Origin: Polytrichum commune | Lineage: Eukaryota; Streptophyta; Polytrichopsida; Polytrichales; Polytrichaceae | Assembly (NCBI GenBank): GCA_950295325.1 | Contig: OX485807.1 | Coordinates: 14,351,001-14,411,000, forward strand | DNA: 60,000 nt | Direction: 5' to 3' | Part shown: in pieces, positions 1 to 11,360 of the stretch | Numbering within the stretch: the first letter of the stretch is position 1 | Layout of the letters: each line of letters starts with the position of its first letter | The notes under the pieces: generated by a model | The model's input: only the letters and a program-made list of their open reading frames with translations | Databases searched by the model: none | What the model was told of the DNA's origin: nothing | Position numbers and translations under genes: made by a program

Positions 1-591
1 GCTATATGTTCAACATATAGATACACCGTTCTAGGTTCAATAGTTAACGTGATCTCCAGTCGGTCGGTCGGGTCCAGGCATGTGATCGCTCCAAAAGAAA
101 AAGAATATTCACTTTGACTTCTCGTAGTTTAGAGCATCTCGATTATGTTTCTAAAACTTGAGATACTAATATTTATGATTTGGATGAGACTGGCAATTCT
201 TGATCCAATCTAGTGGTCAAATTTGTTTGTGGAATTCGAAGTGCCCACAATAGGGCCACACAAGGTCTGTGGACCTTACATAGTTGTTCTTCTTAATCGC
301 ACGTCTACATTAGAATGGTATATGATAAGGTAGTGATTAAGAACAAACACAAAAGGACACAAGGTATTATGACATTTGATCATATGCTCAATATTTAGAC
401 ACCATTCTAGGTTCAATACTGGACACATTTGATAGCACTTTGATCTCTCAAGATTAGTAATCCACACTTTGACCTCTCGTAACTTTTGCATCTCACCTAT
501 GATCTTATAACTTGAGATGATAATCTTTGCGTCCTGCAAATTGCTATACTTTGCAGACTTGGAAAGTGCCCACAATAGAACCACCCAAGGT
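1..591 (-). repeat. Dispersed repeat family A, two degenerate tandem copies
   Basis: The phrase GTGCCCACAATAG...CCAC..AAGGT occurs at about 240-265 and again at 566-591, a spacing of about 326 bases, and the string 'ATGYTCAAYATATAGAYACACC.TTCTAGGTTCAATA' type sequence occurs at 1-45 and about 385-420. These match, in reverse orientation, the family described at 761-1140 and 4436-4745. No coding potential beyond chance ORFs is visible. Confidence 0.55.
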
Positions 592-760
592 ATATGGATT
601 TGTACCTTATGTACTCACTCCAGTATAGAGCAAGGCTCGTAGTTACGAATGAACATAAAAAAAGAAGCACATGTCATGATGAGATTGAATTGTGTGCTAA
701 AAATGTCGTGGCCATTTTACTCATAATGTTTTGGAGCTCACACCAATATTTAGTTCATGA

Positions 761-1140
761 AGATCCTTGCACTCATTACACATAGGCCCTCTCAGTTACG
801 TTGATTGTTGAGCCTAGAATGGTTATTACATTTTGAACACGCAATCCAATCTCTTTAAACACACATCTTTTTGGTATCCATCCTCGGAGTTACACCAAAC
901 CGCATTACCACTCAAACACATGTGTCCAATTAAGATAAGTAACTGGAGCAAAGATCCTTGCACTCGTTAAATGGTCACATAGGTCCTCCCAATTACGTTG
1001 ATTGTCGAACCTAGAATGGTTGTCACATTTTGAACACATAGTCCAATCTCTTAAAAATGCACATCTTTTTGATATCCATCCTCGGCGTTACACCAAACCA
1101 CGTACCACTCAAACACGTGTGTCCGATTAAGAGAAGTAAC
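761..1140 (+). repeat. Tandem duplication (~190 bp x 2) of family A repeat
   Basis: AGATCCTTGCACTC begins both units (761 and 952). Both continue through CCTAGAATGGTT, CCAATCTCTT, CATCTTTTTG and GTGTCCRATTAAGA in the same order with scattered substitutions. The same core recurs at 4436-4745, 6880-7090, 7370-7510 and 16.85-17.22 kb, and inverted at 49.85-50.09 and 54.58-54.80 kb, so it is a dispersed element locally duplicated. Confidence 0.75.
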
Positions 1141-1639
1141 TGAGCGAAGCACGTCTATACCTTTAACTTGTGCTTCTCATCTCCAAGAAGCTTTGCGAGA
1201 CGATCTTCGTGACTCACGATCGATCTCTAACCGGATGAGAGCGTGACTCCCGATGTGATCCAAGTGCTAAAAATTGCCTGCGGAGTTGGAAGTGGCCACA
1301 AATAAGTTAAGGTGGGAATACCTAATCGCCTCCTTCTTCGTATAGACTTGAAGCCGTCTGTTGAGATCTGGGGCGCATGTCGATCGCTGTTGAATCTTGG
1401 TTATTGAACCGGGATCCTAATCTGCTTGCTTTGGGAATGCTTGGAACAACTTTGTAGGCTCTCCGAGAAAGCACAATTAGGTGAAATGCCTATACTTGGT
1501 GGGAACAAAAACGATGCTGGGTGGGTGTAATCTTCATTGAAGCCCTTATCCATAAAGTTCCAAATACCAAAACGGTTTATTCGTATGCACAAAAGCATCG
1601 GCTTTGGGAAGCAACAGACGGGGAGCACCGGCCGCTAGT
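1141..1639. other. No gene seen
   Basis: Mixed-composition sequence with only short chance ORFs. A short echo of family A (GGAAGTGGCCACAA...) lies near 1282-1300. Nothing else supported. Confidence 0.5.
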
Positions 1640-1800
1640 TCGAGAAGTTTAAGAATTTAGAGGAAGATTACCGATGATTTTAGAGGAATTTATGGAATGT
1701 ATCTCAAATTGATGAAGAAAACTTGAAAGATCACAACATTTAATTTGGAAACACTAGATTGATGACCAAGTATGTTCAAATGTTTCCCCGGACACTATTG
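1640..1800 (-). repeat. Dispersed repeat family B copy
   Basis: Contains ATTACCGATGATTTTAGAGG, TATGGAATGTATCTCAAATT and GGAAACACTAGATTGATGACC. The same ordered phrases occur at about 19.97-20.15 kb in the same orientation and in reverse at 14.64-14.83 kb. Function unknown; probably an old transposon fragment. Confidence 0.6.
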
Positions 1801-2289
1801 GACACGTCAAGTATTAGATTGGTGTGTAATCGGTTGTTTACGCAAGTGACCAAGGGACGTGACCATCGCTTTTAGGTTCTCTCATTGGTTGGAAAACGAG
1901 TGGTGGTCACACTTTGCTTCATACTAGGTCATTAAAATAAGATTAATCACGTTGAAGAATGCACGAGAAATCATCTTGTAATTTGTGGCGAGATCACCCA
2001 AATAACCATCTTTGCTTCACATTATGTCATGTGGTCAAGGTTTTTATTACCCAAATACCCAAATAAAAAACCCAATAAGGAAAAAACAAAAGAAACATGT
2101 ACCTCTAATGATGAATTGATTGTTTACACAAAATTTCAACTATCCACGTGTTCATACTGAAAAGATCATAATGTAAACACATACGCTGCTACGATCGGGC
2201 TGAGGGAGTTGTGTAGTTAGTTTTTTGCTCTCACTTAAATAACCCAAAACACCAGGGTACAAACTCTCAAGGAAGGCTTAACTAGTGTC
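1801..2289. other. No gene seen
   Basis: AT-rich sequence with poly-A patches around 2050-2095; no ORF of note, no repeat structure recognised. Confidence 0.5.
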
Positions 2290-4290
2290 TATTACATGCA
2301 TTTATCACTTCATAGTTCATTAATTAGACCAAAGGGTTTGCTATATTCACTCCAAAACATGACTGGTATATCTTTTACTCTCCTTTTCTCTCTTGGTTTC
2401 CTCTCACTGTGTCTCAGTCAGTGGGGTATGTGTGTCAGTCTCAGTAGTAACCATCTCGTCATGAGATTTTGTATAACAATAGTCTTTTGAGAACAATAGT
2501 CTTTGAGTATCACAATTGTCTTTGATAACCATTGGCCAATGCATCTTCAATTCAAAACAACTCCTTTATTACTTGGTCAATGTTAATTCTAATACAAAAC
2601 AATTGTTCGTTCCTTATCTTCAAATTTAGTCTCTACTCACAACTTATGCAATTAACGATTATCAGTCAAGCTATAGTCTTGGTCGCCCTGCACAACCTGC
2701 AACAACAACAACCAGGGTAACACACAAGACAATAGTTGAAAGGATTAAATCACATTCCATACTCAAAGATCAAGTCTCTAGACCAATTAACAATTATAAA
2801 TTTGATTAAAATGAGATTAACTTATGCCTAGATTCTCTTAATAAACCAAAGTTAATCCTATTTTAAGTTCATTGAATCTCTCTTATATCTCTCAGTTTTC
2901 TTCCTAATCAATTGATCATAAGTGATTTCTCATCACTTCAATTGATTAAGATTCTCTCCTTAACCTCACTTTTCAAATGATAACTCTAACAGCCTAAGAT
3001 ATCAAATTCAACTATGATCTCTTTTCGGCCGCACTATCGTCACCTCACTCTTTTCTTGCCTCTCTTATGGTTAACAATAATCATTTCACCTCATGGGCGG
3101 CCTTTGGCCTTACACTTCACCTCAATGTATAACTTAAGTCTCAACAATAGCCCATAGTGACACTATATGCTGATTAACTCTCGGCTCTGACACTTGGCCT
3201 TCTGTCAGACTTCTCTCTTTGTTCCTCTTCTTCCCCTCTCGCAGACCCTCTCTCAGGGTGATTATAGTTTTCTCTTCCTCGCTCTCGTCAATCACTGAAC
3301 TCCCTGTCCATAGTTCTACTTGGCTCCTTCGTTTGACTCAATCAATCAGACTCGTGACTCTCGACCTCCCATCCCATATTTCAACGATAGCCAATTGTTT
3401 TATGTTTCTCTCACTTATTCCTTCTCATAACACTCCGTCACCTTCTCGGCAAACGGATACATTCACTCTTAATTCTCCAATGTCTAATCGTTCATAGATT
3501 CAATGTTCATATGCTTGCTCACTCCTGCAGTGGCTCTTAATTTTGGACTCCTACTTCAGTCGATTTAACTATGTACGATAGTTCTCTCTCTGACAATAGT
3601 TGCACTCGCCCTTTGCTTCATTCAATAACAGGTGTTACTCAAAATTCTCTCTCTGACTCCTCGGAACTCTTTCGCATTCTGTATCTTCAGATAATTCGAT
3701 CACATTCAAAAGTCCTCACTTAGTCTAAAGTTATACAACATTCAACTTCTTCCGATAACAACTCTCACTCCACTTACGCATCAGATTACTCCACTCATAG
3801 ATCGACACTCGCAATCCCACACACAATCAATTGTACTTGCACACAATCAGAATTGCACTATAGATCATTGTGACACATCAAACATACTACCTCTAACATC
3901 AGAACTCAATTCAATTCACTTCCAGTCATACGACAACAATGAACTTTCATAGAAAATGGCAACCCGCAATCACTGCGGTGTTGCTTTAAGAAAATAGTTC
4001 AACTATAGACCTCGCACTTCCGGTGTCGAGGGAGACAAGACAATAGTTCTACAATGCGCTCAAAGCTTCTAAGAAATGTCTGCTCTGTCCTTCTGCGCCT
4101 CCCCTCTTACAGGGCGAGGGAGACGATAGTTTTTCTAACTACCTGCTAGGGCCTCCTATGGCCGTAAGACTATAGTTATAACTACCTACTGAGCCTATAG
4201 TTCAACTATTTTCATTCACCTGGATGAGTTTCATCCCAGCTTCTATCCTAAGCCTATAGTTGAACAATTCGGCCAAAAATTTTGGCTTAC
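2290..4290. other. Pyrimidine-rich 2 kb tract with recurring CTATAGTT/ACAATAGTT motif
   Basis: From about 2290 to 3900 the plus strand is strongly enriched in C+T (many CTCTCT and TTCTTCC runs). From 2460 to 4265 short motifs of the form ACAATAGTY, ACGATAGTTY or CTATAGTTSAAC recur many times. The last 350 bases hold several short hairpins (for example GGCCTCCTATGGCC near 4148). No convincing ORF. Possible relic of a retroelement or transcribed spacer; unidentified. Confidence 0.45.
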
Positions 4291-4435
4291 AAGTTGCTTG
4301 GACAACAAAGCTATGTATGGCCTTTAGGGATTAAGCACAAGCTTTTGCAAGTAGCTCCAGTGTGGAGAGTAGTATTGTGAAAGGTATCATTTTACCATAA
4401 TGGGCATGCACCTACATTTTTAATATAAGGTATAT

Positions 4436-4745
4436 GGGTGTTCTTTGGTTTGTTTTTTTCATGTTCTCCAACTCCTAGTGGTTATTTCACATGACAAAAA
4501 CTTGTGTTGAATCAACAAATCTATGGTGAAAAGATTGGATTGGAATTTGGACCTCTCCTTATGTAGTATAGTTATTGGAAATGAATGTTTGTTGATGTCT
4601 TCACTGAATATATAAGTCCTCCTATTTGTGTTCACTATTGAGTGTGGAGTATTTAATAAAACCTAAGACCTTCAACTCCCACTTTTGTAAACATGTGTGT
4701 TTACAACATGTTTGTTCTTCGATCATCAGTGAACTAAATACACCC
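4436..4745 (+). mobile_element. Family A element, near complete, Tourist-like MITE
   Basis: The left end reads GGGTGTTCTTTGG and the right end ACTAAATACACCC, giving short inverted ends around a 310-bp body that contains all family A core phrases (CATGTTCTCCAACT, CAACAAATCTATGGTGAA, GAGTGTGGAGTA). GGGTGTTNTTTGGTT ends are typical of Tourist/Harbinger MITEs. Flanking triplets TAT and TAA are not identical, so the target duplication is not clean. Confidence 0.5.
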
Positions 4746-5148
4746 TAAACTCCGTAATATCAACTCCCATAATGTCACTCACTCTCTACTATCCTGAAAC
4801 CGTAGGGAACAAATGTTCGTAGTTCAAATCTTACTCCTTATTGTCACCTTTCTCTCCCATATATCACGAATTTCATCAATAATGCAAACCACCAAAGAAG
4901 TCAACCCACACCCTTGCATTACACCATGTGTCAATATGTGGAGTGTCACCTTCTTATTCTTATTCTTCTCCTTCCTTAGGCTTATGCCACTTGTTGAATC
5001 TGGGTGCATGCATATGCCACATCGCCCGGGAAGGCCAAGTGGAGTGGACCACACCATACGACACCATTTAATATGTTGCACTTCGTGTTATTCCATAGTG
5101 TCACATGCTACACTAATCCACTAGTATCACGCATCCATGTTAACACTA

Positions 5149-5205
5149 CAAAACTCCGTAATATCACGTGCACTTTGATTGCCACAAGTGTGATACTACA
5201 GAGTT
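5149..5205. repeat. Short inverted repeat (17-bp arms)
   Basis: AAACTCCGTAATATCAC on the left pairs with GTGATACTACAGAGTTT on the right with two mismatches. CTCCGTAATATCA also occurs near 4750. Probably a tiny MITE or hairpin remnant. Confidence 0.5.
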
Positions 5206-5404
5206 TACAGTGCATAAGGGTCCATCCCATTAAGAAAAAGCAACCAAATAGCACCCGCACACCTTATCAGTGTACTCTCCTTGCACAATCCAATGCTCTT
5301 CCAAACAAAACCGGTGCATAAATGGAGACGTTGGAAAGTGTCGGCACCTTTCGTGCTGGCATCGGTGACCAAAACTCCTGCACGGAAGTTATCAAGCACT
5401 TTGC

Positions 5405-5445
5405 CCCCTGCCTTTCCTTTCCTTTCCTTTCCTTTCCTTTCCTTC
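5405..5445. repeat. CCTTT microsatellite
   Basis: Five or more consecutive CCTTT pentamers followed by CCTTCG. It creates artificial open frames on both strands. Confidence 0.9.
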
Positions 5446-5840
5446 GCATGCTGCTTCCTAAAAAAGAAACAACAACACAGAAACGTCTGTAGTATGTAAG
5501 TTAAGTTCCGGGCAGTCAGTCAGTGCTTGTCCTGCTTGATAAGTTCGCCATGTGGCAGCGATGCATTGGTCGAGACCCACTCAGATTCCATATGGGAATT
5601 GCATTGCAGCATCAAAACGCAGGAAAACAGGGAAGCACCTTCCAGTAAGTTAGTTTTTCTAGACCTGTCTCCACTTTGGAGCTGCTTACGAAAGCCACGG
5701 GCAGCCTTGAACGAAATAATAATTCAGGCTGTGAGGGGTTTTACGAAAGGGCACGTGGCCGAGTGACGTCACCTCATCCATCGGGTGACCTGGCAGATGA
5801 CCTGGCGGTCGTAGAGGCTTTGCTCCTTTTGTCAGGTCCG
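5446..5840. other. GC-richer patch without recognised gene
   Basis: Composition is noticeably richer in G+C than the surroundings and includes several overlapping short ORFs on both strands (longest about 79 codons), none resembling a known family. Could be a decayed exon or promoter; nothing decisive. Confidence 0.25.
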
Positions 5841-5861
5841 TCAGCTTTGTGGATATGAACA

Positions 5862-5882
5862 AGCGTGTGTGTGTGTGTGTAT
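5862..5882. repeat. (GT)n microsatellite
   Basis: About ten GT dinucleotides in a row at the edge of a family A fragment. Confidence 0.85.
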
Positions 5883-5898
5883 ACATTGATGAAGAGGT

Positions 5899-6130
5899 AG
5901 TTGGGTGTTATTTGGTTTTGTTTTCATGTTCTCCGACTTCTACCGATTAGATCTACACAATGAAGCTCGTGTTGCATTAGCAAATCTATGATGAAGTGGC
6001 ACCCACAAGAACTGATTGAAAAATCGAATTTGTCTGGTTTAGTTTAACCCTTGACTTCCCGGGGTTGGGAAACGGGTGTTTGGATTGCATTACACGCAAT
6101 GTTGGTTGTGGAAGCTTCATGGGCAAGTCT
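5899..6130 (+). repeat. Family A element, left part only
   Basis: Starts GGGTGTTATTTGGTTTTG and continues with CATGTTCTCCGACTTC and GCATTAGCAAATCTATGATG, matching the left half of the 4436-4745 copy. The right half is missing here; a right-half fragment lies at 6880-7090, so an element split by 0.7 kb of other sequence is possible. Confidence 0.55.
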
Positions 6131-6179
6131 TGAGGGTAGCTTTGGAGTTCATCCATAGGATTTTGAAACATGGGAGATG

Positions 6180-6840
6180 AGCTCTATTGGGGGAAACCAT
6201 GGGCATGAATAACCCTTTGGATTCTTAGATTGTGACGGTTGAAGGAAGGGATGCACAAGGAAAATGCCTTGTTTTATCCCCTCCAAAAGACCTTTGACCA
6301 ATTCAATTCACCCAGAAAGTGAATCGAGTGCTTGTGAGTCCCACTAGACGAGAACAACTCAATAGTTGAGCACTTTTACAAAATCTCATGCCAAATGTGC
6401 AAACCATAATAGGCTAGCCACCTTACATTTGGAGTATGTAAACTTCACTATATTGCTAACCACATATATGCAAAGAATTCTCTCGAAATTAGATAATGTC
6501 CAGATGTTAAAGTGAACGATCGATGCGAGCACAAAGACCATTTTTACATGAACATAAAAAATAAATCACTTTTACCAAAATTGACATCATTGATGTTCAT
6601 GCAAAGTTTGCATTGCAGTGGCAAAGGTTGGTTGGAAGTCAACACCCTCACTTGAGCTCCCAACACAACAAAAACATAAACACTTCCCGCTTTGACATTT
6701 TCCCTACATTCTAATCATCTCCAAATTGCACAACTCATGTGTTTATGGGTAGATATACAAGTTGCCTCGATGTTTGTAGTTATTTTGATTACGGATGAAT
6801 GAGTTAGGTGGGGTTAGTGCAAGGACGAGATCATCCATCA
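6180..6840. other. No gene seen
   Basis: Unique-looking AT-rich sequence between two family A halves; only chance ORFs. Confidence 0.45.
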
Positions 6841-6879
6841 ACCTAAAAGGGGTTGCTTGGGAAGCTAAGGTTTAAGATT

Positions 6880-7090
6880 ATCGGAAGTGCATGTTTGTTG
6901 ATTCCTTAAATTGAATACACATGTCCTCTTAGTTTTGGTCACATTGAGTGTGGAGTAGTTAAGACAAATTGAAGACGTAGTCTAACCTCTTTAAAACACG
7001 GGTCTCAATGGTGTTTGTTCTTAGATCCTTGCCAAATCACATACCATACAAATATAGATGTTCAACCAAGAAAAGTAACCAAATGACACG
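6880..7090 (+). repeat. Family A element, right part
   Basis: Contains TGAATACACATGTCCTC, GAGTGTGGAGTAGTTAA and TCTTAGATCCTTGCC and ends near AACCAAATGACAC, the inverted counterpart of the family's GGGTGTTATTTGGTT start. Confidence 0.55.
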
Positions 7091-7369
7091 CTTGTACCTT
7101 ATGTGAAGGTGGGGTAGAACACTATGGGTAATGGACTTCCCTTTCTCAAAGCAAAGATTTGTAGGTTATAAGGTAGACATACATTGTTTGGATATTTTTC
7201 TCTTTGCACCCACTTCTTGTAGGATATCAAACACACAATTGGTGCCAGATTATTAGCAAATCCAAAATTGTGCATGTAGGCAGTTGCCTCATACGTTATG
7301 GAGTTCATATAGATATCTTATTCATTCCCATAGTGATTTATTTTTTGTATCTTCGTCAAGTGGTTGTAT

Positions 7370-7512
7370 AAGTCCCATGTTGACCATTGAGCCTATAGTG
7401 GTTTTTGAGCATGTACTCCCAATCTCTCTTGAACACGTGTCTTTTTGGTGTTCATTCTTAGATCCATACCTAACCACATACCACTCGATATATAGGTGTC
7501 TGTATAGTTGTG
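7370..7512 (+). repeat. Family A fragment
   Basis: Carries CCAATCTCTCTTGAACACG, TTTTTGGTGTTCATTCTTAG and ACCACATACCACTCGATATA, the core of the 761-1140 repeats. Confidence 0.55.
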
Positions 7513-8890
7513 TTGTTGGATTTAGGCACGTCAACCTTAAAACATACCTTTTGTGTGTTTAATCCTTAAGGATCTCAAAGGCCAAACTAGGCCTCAACTA
7601 AGCAAAAGAATATGTACTTGAGCGACATACTTCTATTTTTGGTCAACCATGTCAAAGCAAACCTTGTCTAAAACATGTCTAAAATTGATTCATTCTTCAA
7701 GTGCATTGTTTAGATTGGTCTCATACCTTGATTTAAATAATGGTTTGGATTGAGATACACAACATGAGTGACCTTGGATGCAAATACATACTTAATGGTT
7801 TGATCATCAATGTCATGTACAAGTATATTTCTTGGTTAATATATTGACATAAAATAATGTCCAAAATATATTTTTAGACCCATAGGCATGGTGATATATG
7901 GATCAAAGCACGGTAAAGTGCATACAAATTGTATCTTATCGGTTTAGAGGGCAAGTAGCCACATTTCCTAGTTATATGATACAAAACAATAATAACGAAT
8001 CAAGTTAGGGTATTAATAAGGTGGGCCATGGTGATTCCATAAATATCTCTTCATGCTACATGATTTACATCCATGGAAGTGGAATCTATCAAGGTAGAAT
8101 CTATTTGCACATTTCTTGGATTTTGAACAGTAGGAGTGAAGTAGGCCTTAGGAATGTATATTCTTTCTATCTATCTATCTATCATCTGCTTTTAAGACTT
8201 GGTGAGGCTCGTAGAAATTGTGTACCCCTTGTGCAGATATGACGTACATTGACACATAACATTACCGAGTTGCATGGTTGTGTTCTATATTTAGCATCCA
8301 ACATGGGCCTCCACTATTTTTCCTTCGTAGGAAGAATATTATAAAATAAGAAGAAACTGACACCGGTACATAGAATTAATAGTGTTGGTATGAATTGTAA
8401 GAATATTGTGAATAATGTCGACATTTTTAGTGATAGTGTTGTAATGAATAGTATTTTCAATCACTAATATTGGATGAACAATGTTTCTTGTGTATATTTC
8501 CGGGAGTGTAACTCCGCCCAAATTTCCAAGTGCCAACCTAAATGTATGACTAGTAAATGAATATTCTTGCTTGTTTTGAGGGCCTATAGAATACAGTGCG
8601 CATGTTCCAGGGTCATGAAACCGACCCATATGGTTGAATAATGTTATGCCCATGTGTCTTTTCACGGTTGATTTGACATCTAACTAATAATTGTTCAAAA
8701 TTTAATCAACTCCTAAGATAACCTTTCAAGTCTTGCCACAAAAACCCTCTAAATAAATGATAAAATTGCAACTCATGTTTGATTGAGAGAGAGATGTTTC
8801 TATTTGAATTTAGAAGTTTGTGATGAAGACTTGACTTACACCGAAAGGACAAGGTCTCATGATTATTGGAGAACATTTGCAAACACTACT
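7513..8890. other. No gene seen
   Basis: AT-rich, no supported ORF. A short CTAT microsatellite lies at about 8166-8183. The longest frame (minus strand, 8339-8665) has no recognisable motif and AT-driven composition. Confidence 0.5.
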
Positions 8891-10052
8891 AGAATATGAG
8901 TCTCATAGCACACGTCTTGTGCGATTTTGCAAACTCTAATTCTATCACAACACATAGATTTGTGACCTTTACGGGTGCTAGTGCCACTTGGGGATGGTCA
9001 CGGCGTTTTTCCACTTTCGGGACGCTCCGTGTGGAGATTAAACCCATGCAAGTCACATCTTTTTGCACTTGTGATCTTTTTGAATATTCTTGAGGGCACC
9101 CCCATGTAGAGTGCCTAAGCTATTCGATGTCGAATATTTCTCTCTCCGGTTCGTACTCAATCACCGATTAATCGTACAATACGTTTTTTGGGCGATCATC
9201 GCGGAGCTTGTCAACGCGCGAGAATCTCTCTTGCTCGTATTTTTGGGGACTACCAAAAACTCGAGATCAAGAGACATTTCATTGCAAAGATCACGGGGTC
9301 GTCACCACCGATTCCTTGCCACCACGAGGTGGATCTCAAGCATCCGAATCTATGTGTTTGCTCATCGAACCCACTCAAGCAACTCCCACGGGAAGCCAAC
9401 CTAAACGATGATGATGTAGCATGAACGAATTAAGTCGGCGAATTGTGTGTAGGGACGGTCCCTTGTTGCTCTAGTGAGAAGCACCTTGCCGCACACAAAC
9501 TATGTTGTCCGGATGGGCATGGGATGGGCTCGTGGACCTATATATATATACGGTTCGGGGATCGGTCTAGGCCGGTCATCAAAAGTGCAACACTTACTAG
9601 ATCTTCAAATGCATAAGAAGGAACACGACAAGGGGTTCATGAGCCTCTTCGCATACTTATCATGACAAGTAAAAACACATGTCTACACAAGACGGACGGC
9701 AATGATCACCATACCACCTTCGAGCGAGCGCCATATACTATGTGGCCGAGGCTCCAAAGCCGATTTGGAAATTGGGTCCATGCGAGTTTGGCCGAATCGG
9801 TAAAATACATTATAATGTGTGAAGATTCCGATGCCCATGTGGGAAGCGTGGTTAGATGTTTCATAAGTATGGCGTAAGTTGCTTTGCGGCGTAGGTTAGA
9901 AACTTAGTTTTCGTGGTGCGGCTCAAACCTTTATCCGCATCATATAGAATATTCCGCCTTCGAGAGAAGGTTCCCTTGAGAAAGGATTGGTGGATGAGCG
10001 TGCCCGTCCACACACACATCAACCTTGTGCTTGGTTCAAATCCTATGTGCAT
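8890..10052 (+). pseudogene. Possible degenerate coding patch, unidentified
   Basis: This 1.1 kb stretch is GC-richer than its surroundings and has three overlapping open plus-strand frames at 9090-9424, then 9474-9665 and 9662-9877. The 9188-9424 frame reads with a plausible mixed composition and ends in an acidic DDD cluster before TGA. The frames could be pieces of one broken transposon or captured gene separated by indels. No domain was recognised, and the frames may be chance products of the composition. TATATATATA at about 9539-9549 could only speculatively be a TATA element. Confidence 0.25.
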
Positions 10053-10262
10053 AAGTCGTTGACTTGAAATATTTCCTACTACTTAAAAAAACGTGTGTAG
10101 CGATATCTTCTTCTTCTTCTCCTTTATTTATTTATTTATTTATATATTTTTTCCACAAATTGTGTAGTGATATATGATACGACAAAGATGACTCCTTAAT
10201 TGCCGACCAAGTGAAGTTGTGTTGGATCATTCTAGGGATAATGTACCAATGTGTTTCAGATC

Positions 10263-10674
10263 CACGGGGAGGTCACTCCATTGTCAAGTTGAAAACCACG
10301 TGCGAACAAAGTTTGCTACCCCTATATTATATGCCATAGATAAATTTAAAAATTGTGATATTTTTTCTATATATACATATCCATTGATAATATCTTTTGT
10401 ATATATTTTTGAAATTTTTAGTCACCTCCATTTTTTCTAGTAATTGTTTTAGTTCAATTCTGCGTCATTCTAGTTAGAAACGGTATGTTTTCTAGAAAAA
10501 AACAAATTATCAAATTTGGTTATCAATTTTTACTATGTAATAGATACCATGTATATGTACTCATAATTTTTTTTGATAAAAAGTTTGACGAATTTTGTTG
10601 ATGCAACTTAGAAAAAGTATATTTTTTTTGTTCGCACGTGGTTTTCAACTTGAAAATGGAATGACCTCCCCGTG
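10263..10674. mobile_element. Intact hAT-like MITE with 8-bp target duplication
   Basis: Terminal inverted repeats of about 48 bp (CACGGGGAGGTC...GTGCGAACAAA) with only about two mismatches. The element is flanked on both sides by the identical octamer TTCAGATC (10255-10262 and 10675-10682). An 8-bp duplication is the hallmark of hAT-superfamily insertion. The 412-bp interior is AT-rich with no ORF of use, so it is non-autonomous. High TIR identity and a perfect duplication suggest a recent insertion. Confidence 0.85.
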
Positions 10675-10682
10675 TTCAGATC

Positions 10683-10973
10683 ACATTTTAAAAGTGTGTT
10701 TTTTTAAGGTCTAATTGCAAACCTTTGAGTTTTTGATGTAAGAAAACTATGGACTGGTTATGGACGTGAGCATGGTCCAAGGAAATTTGAAGCCTCACAC
10801 CAAAGTCAATATGAATCTGGTGTGAGGGACATGATAAGCCATTGGCACCTAAGTCTCCTTCCTTTTAAGGAAAGAGACTTATTATGTCATGGGATGAAAT
10901 TCTAATTGTTTCTCATCAAGGTAGCCACATCGTAACCCTAAAACCAACACCCGGAAATCTTGCATAATAAGTT
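10683..10973. other. No gene seen
   Basis: Short unassigned spacer between two transposon-type repeats. Confidence 0.5.
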
Positions 10974-11360
10974 TAGTAGAGGTGTCTATTCTTGATCATG
11001 ATTTCATCGGCAATATATGGGGTACCGGAATTTCGTTCACGTTGGGACTTAAGTTGGATCATGTTGGAATCAATAATGCCATGACACCTGTTCTAGTTTT
11101 GAGTGCTGAAATGAGGAGGAATGAGCAGTTAAAATAAGTGGTTATGGTAGACTCTAGACATTGGTAATATGTTTGGACCAACTTTTGGCTTCAAAAATTC
11201 ATAGTACTTTCGATTAAAGGAATGAAATAATCGAAGAATTTGCAATCCTCCTAATTTCTATCTCCCTGCATGGGAACTTTTTTTGCATCGCCTCATACTT
11301 CTTTAGATGTGACGCTAAATCTTTTAAGTGATTAATTATGGGCGCCTCTACTCTACATAT
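10974..11360 (+). mobile_element. Single-arm copy of the 58-kb fold-back repeat
   Basis: Begins TAGTAGAGGTGTCTATTC and ends near GGCGCCTCTACTC. It shares, in order, GGCAAT.T.TAGGGTACC, TTGAGTGCT.AAGTGAGGAGG, TTATGGYAGACTCTA, CATTGGTAATATGTT and AAAAATTCATAGTA with the left arm at 58,087-58,480. No ORF. Confidence 0.75.

Noticed and set aside
10020-10045. GGTTCAAATCC resembling a tRNA B box
   Set aside because: No matching A box, acceptor stem or cloverleaf around it.
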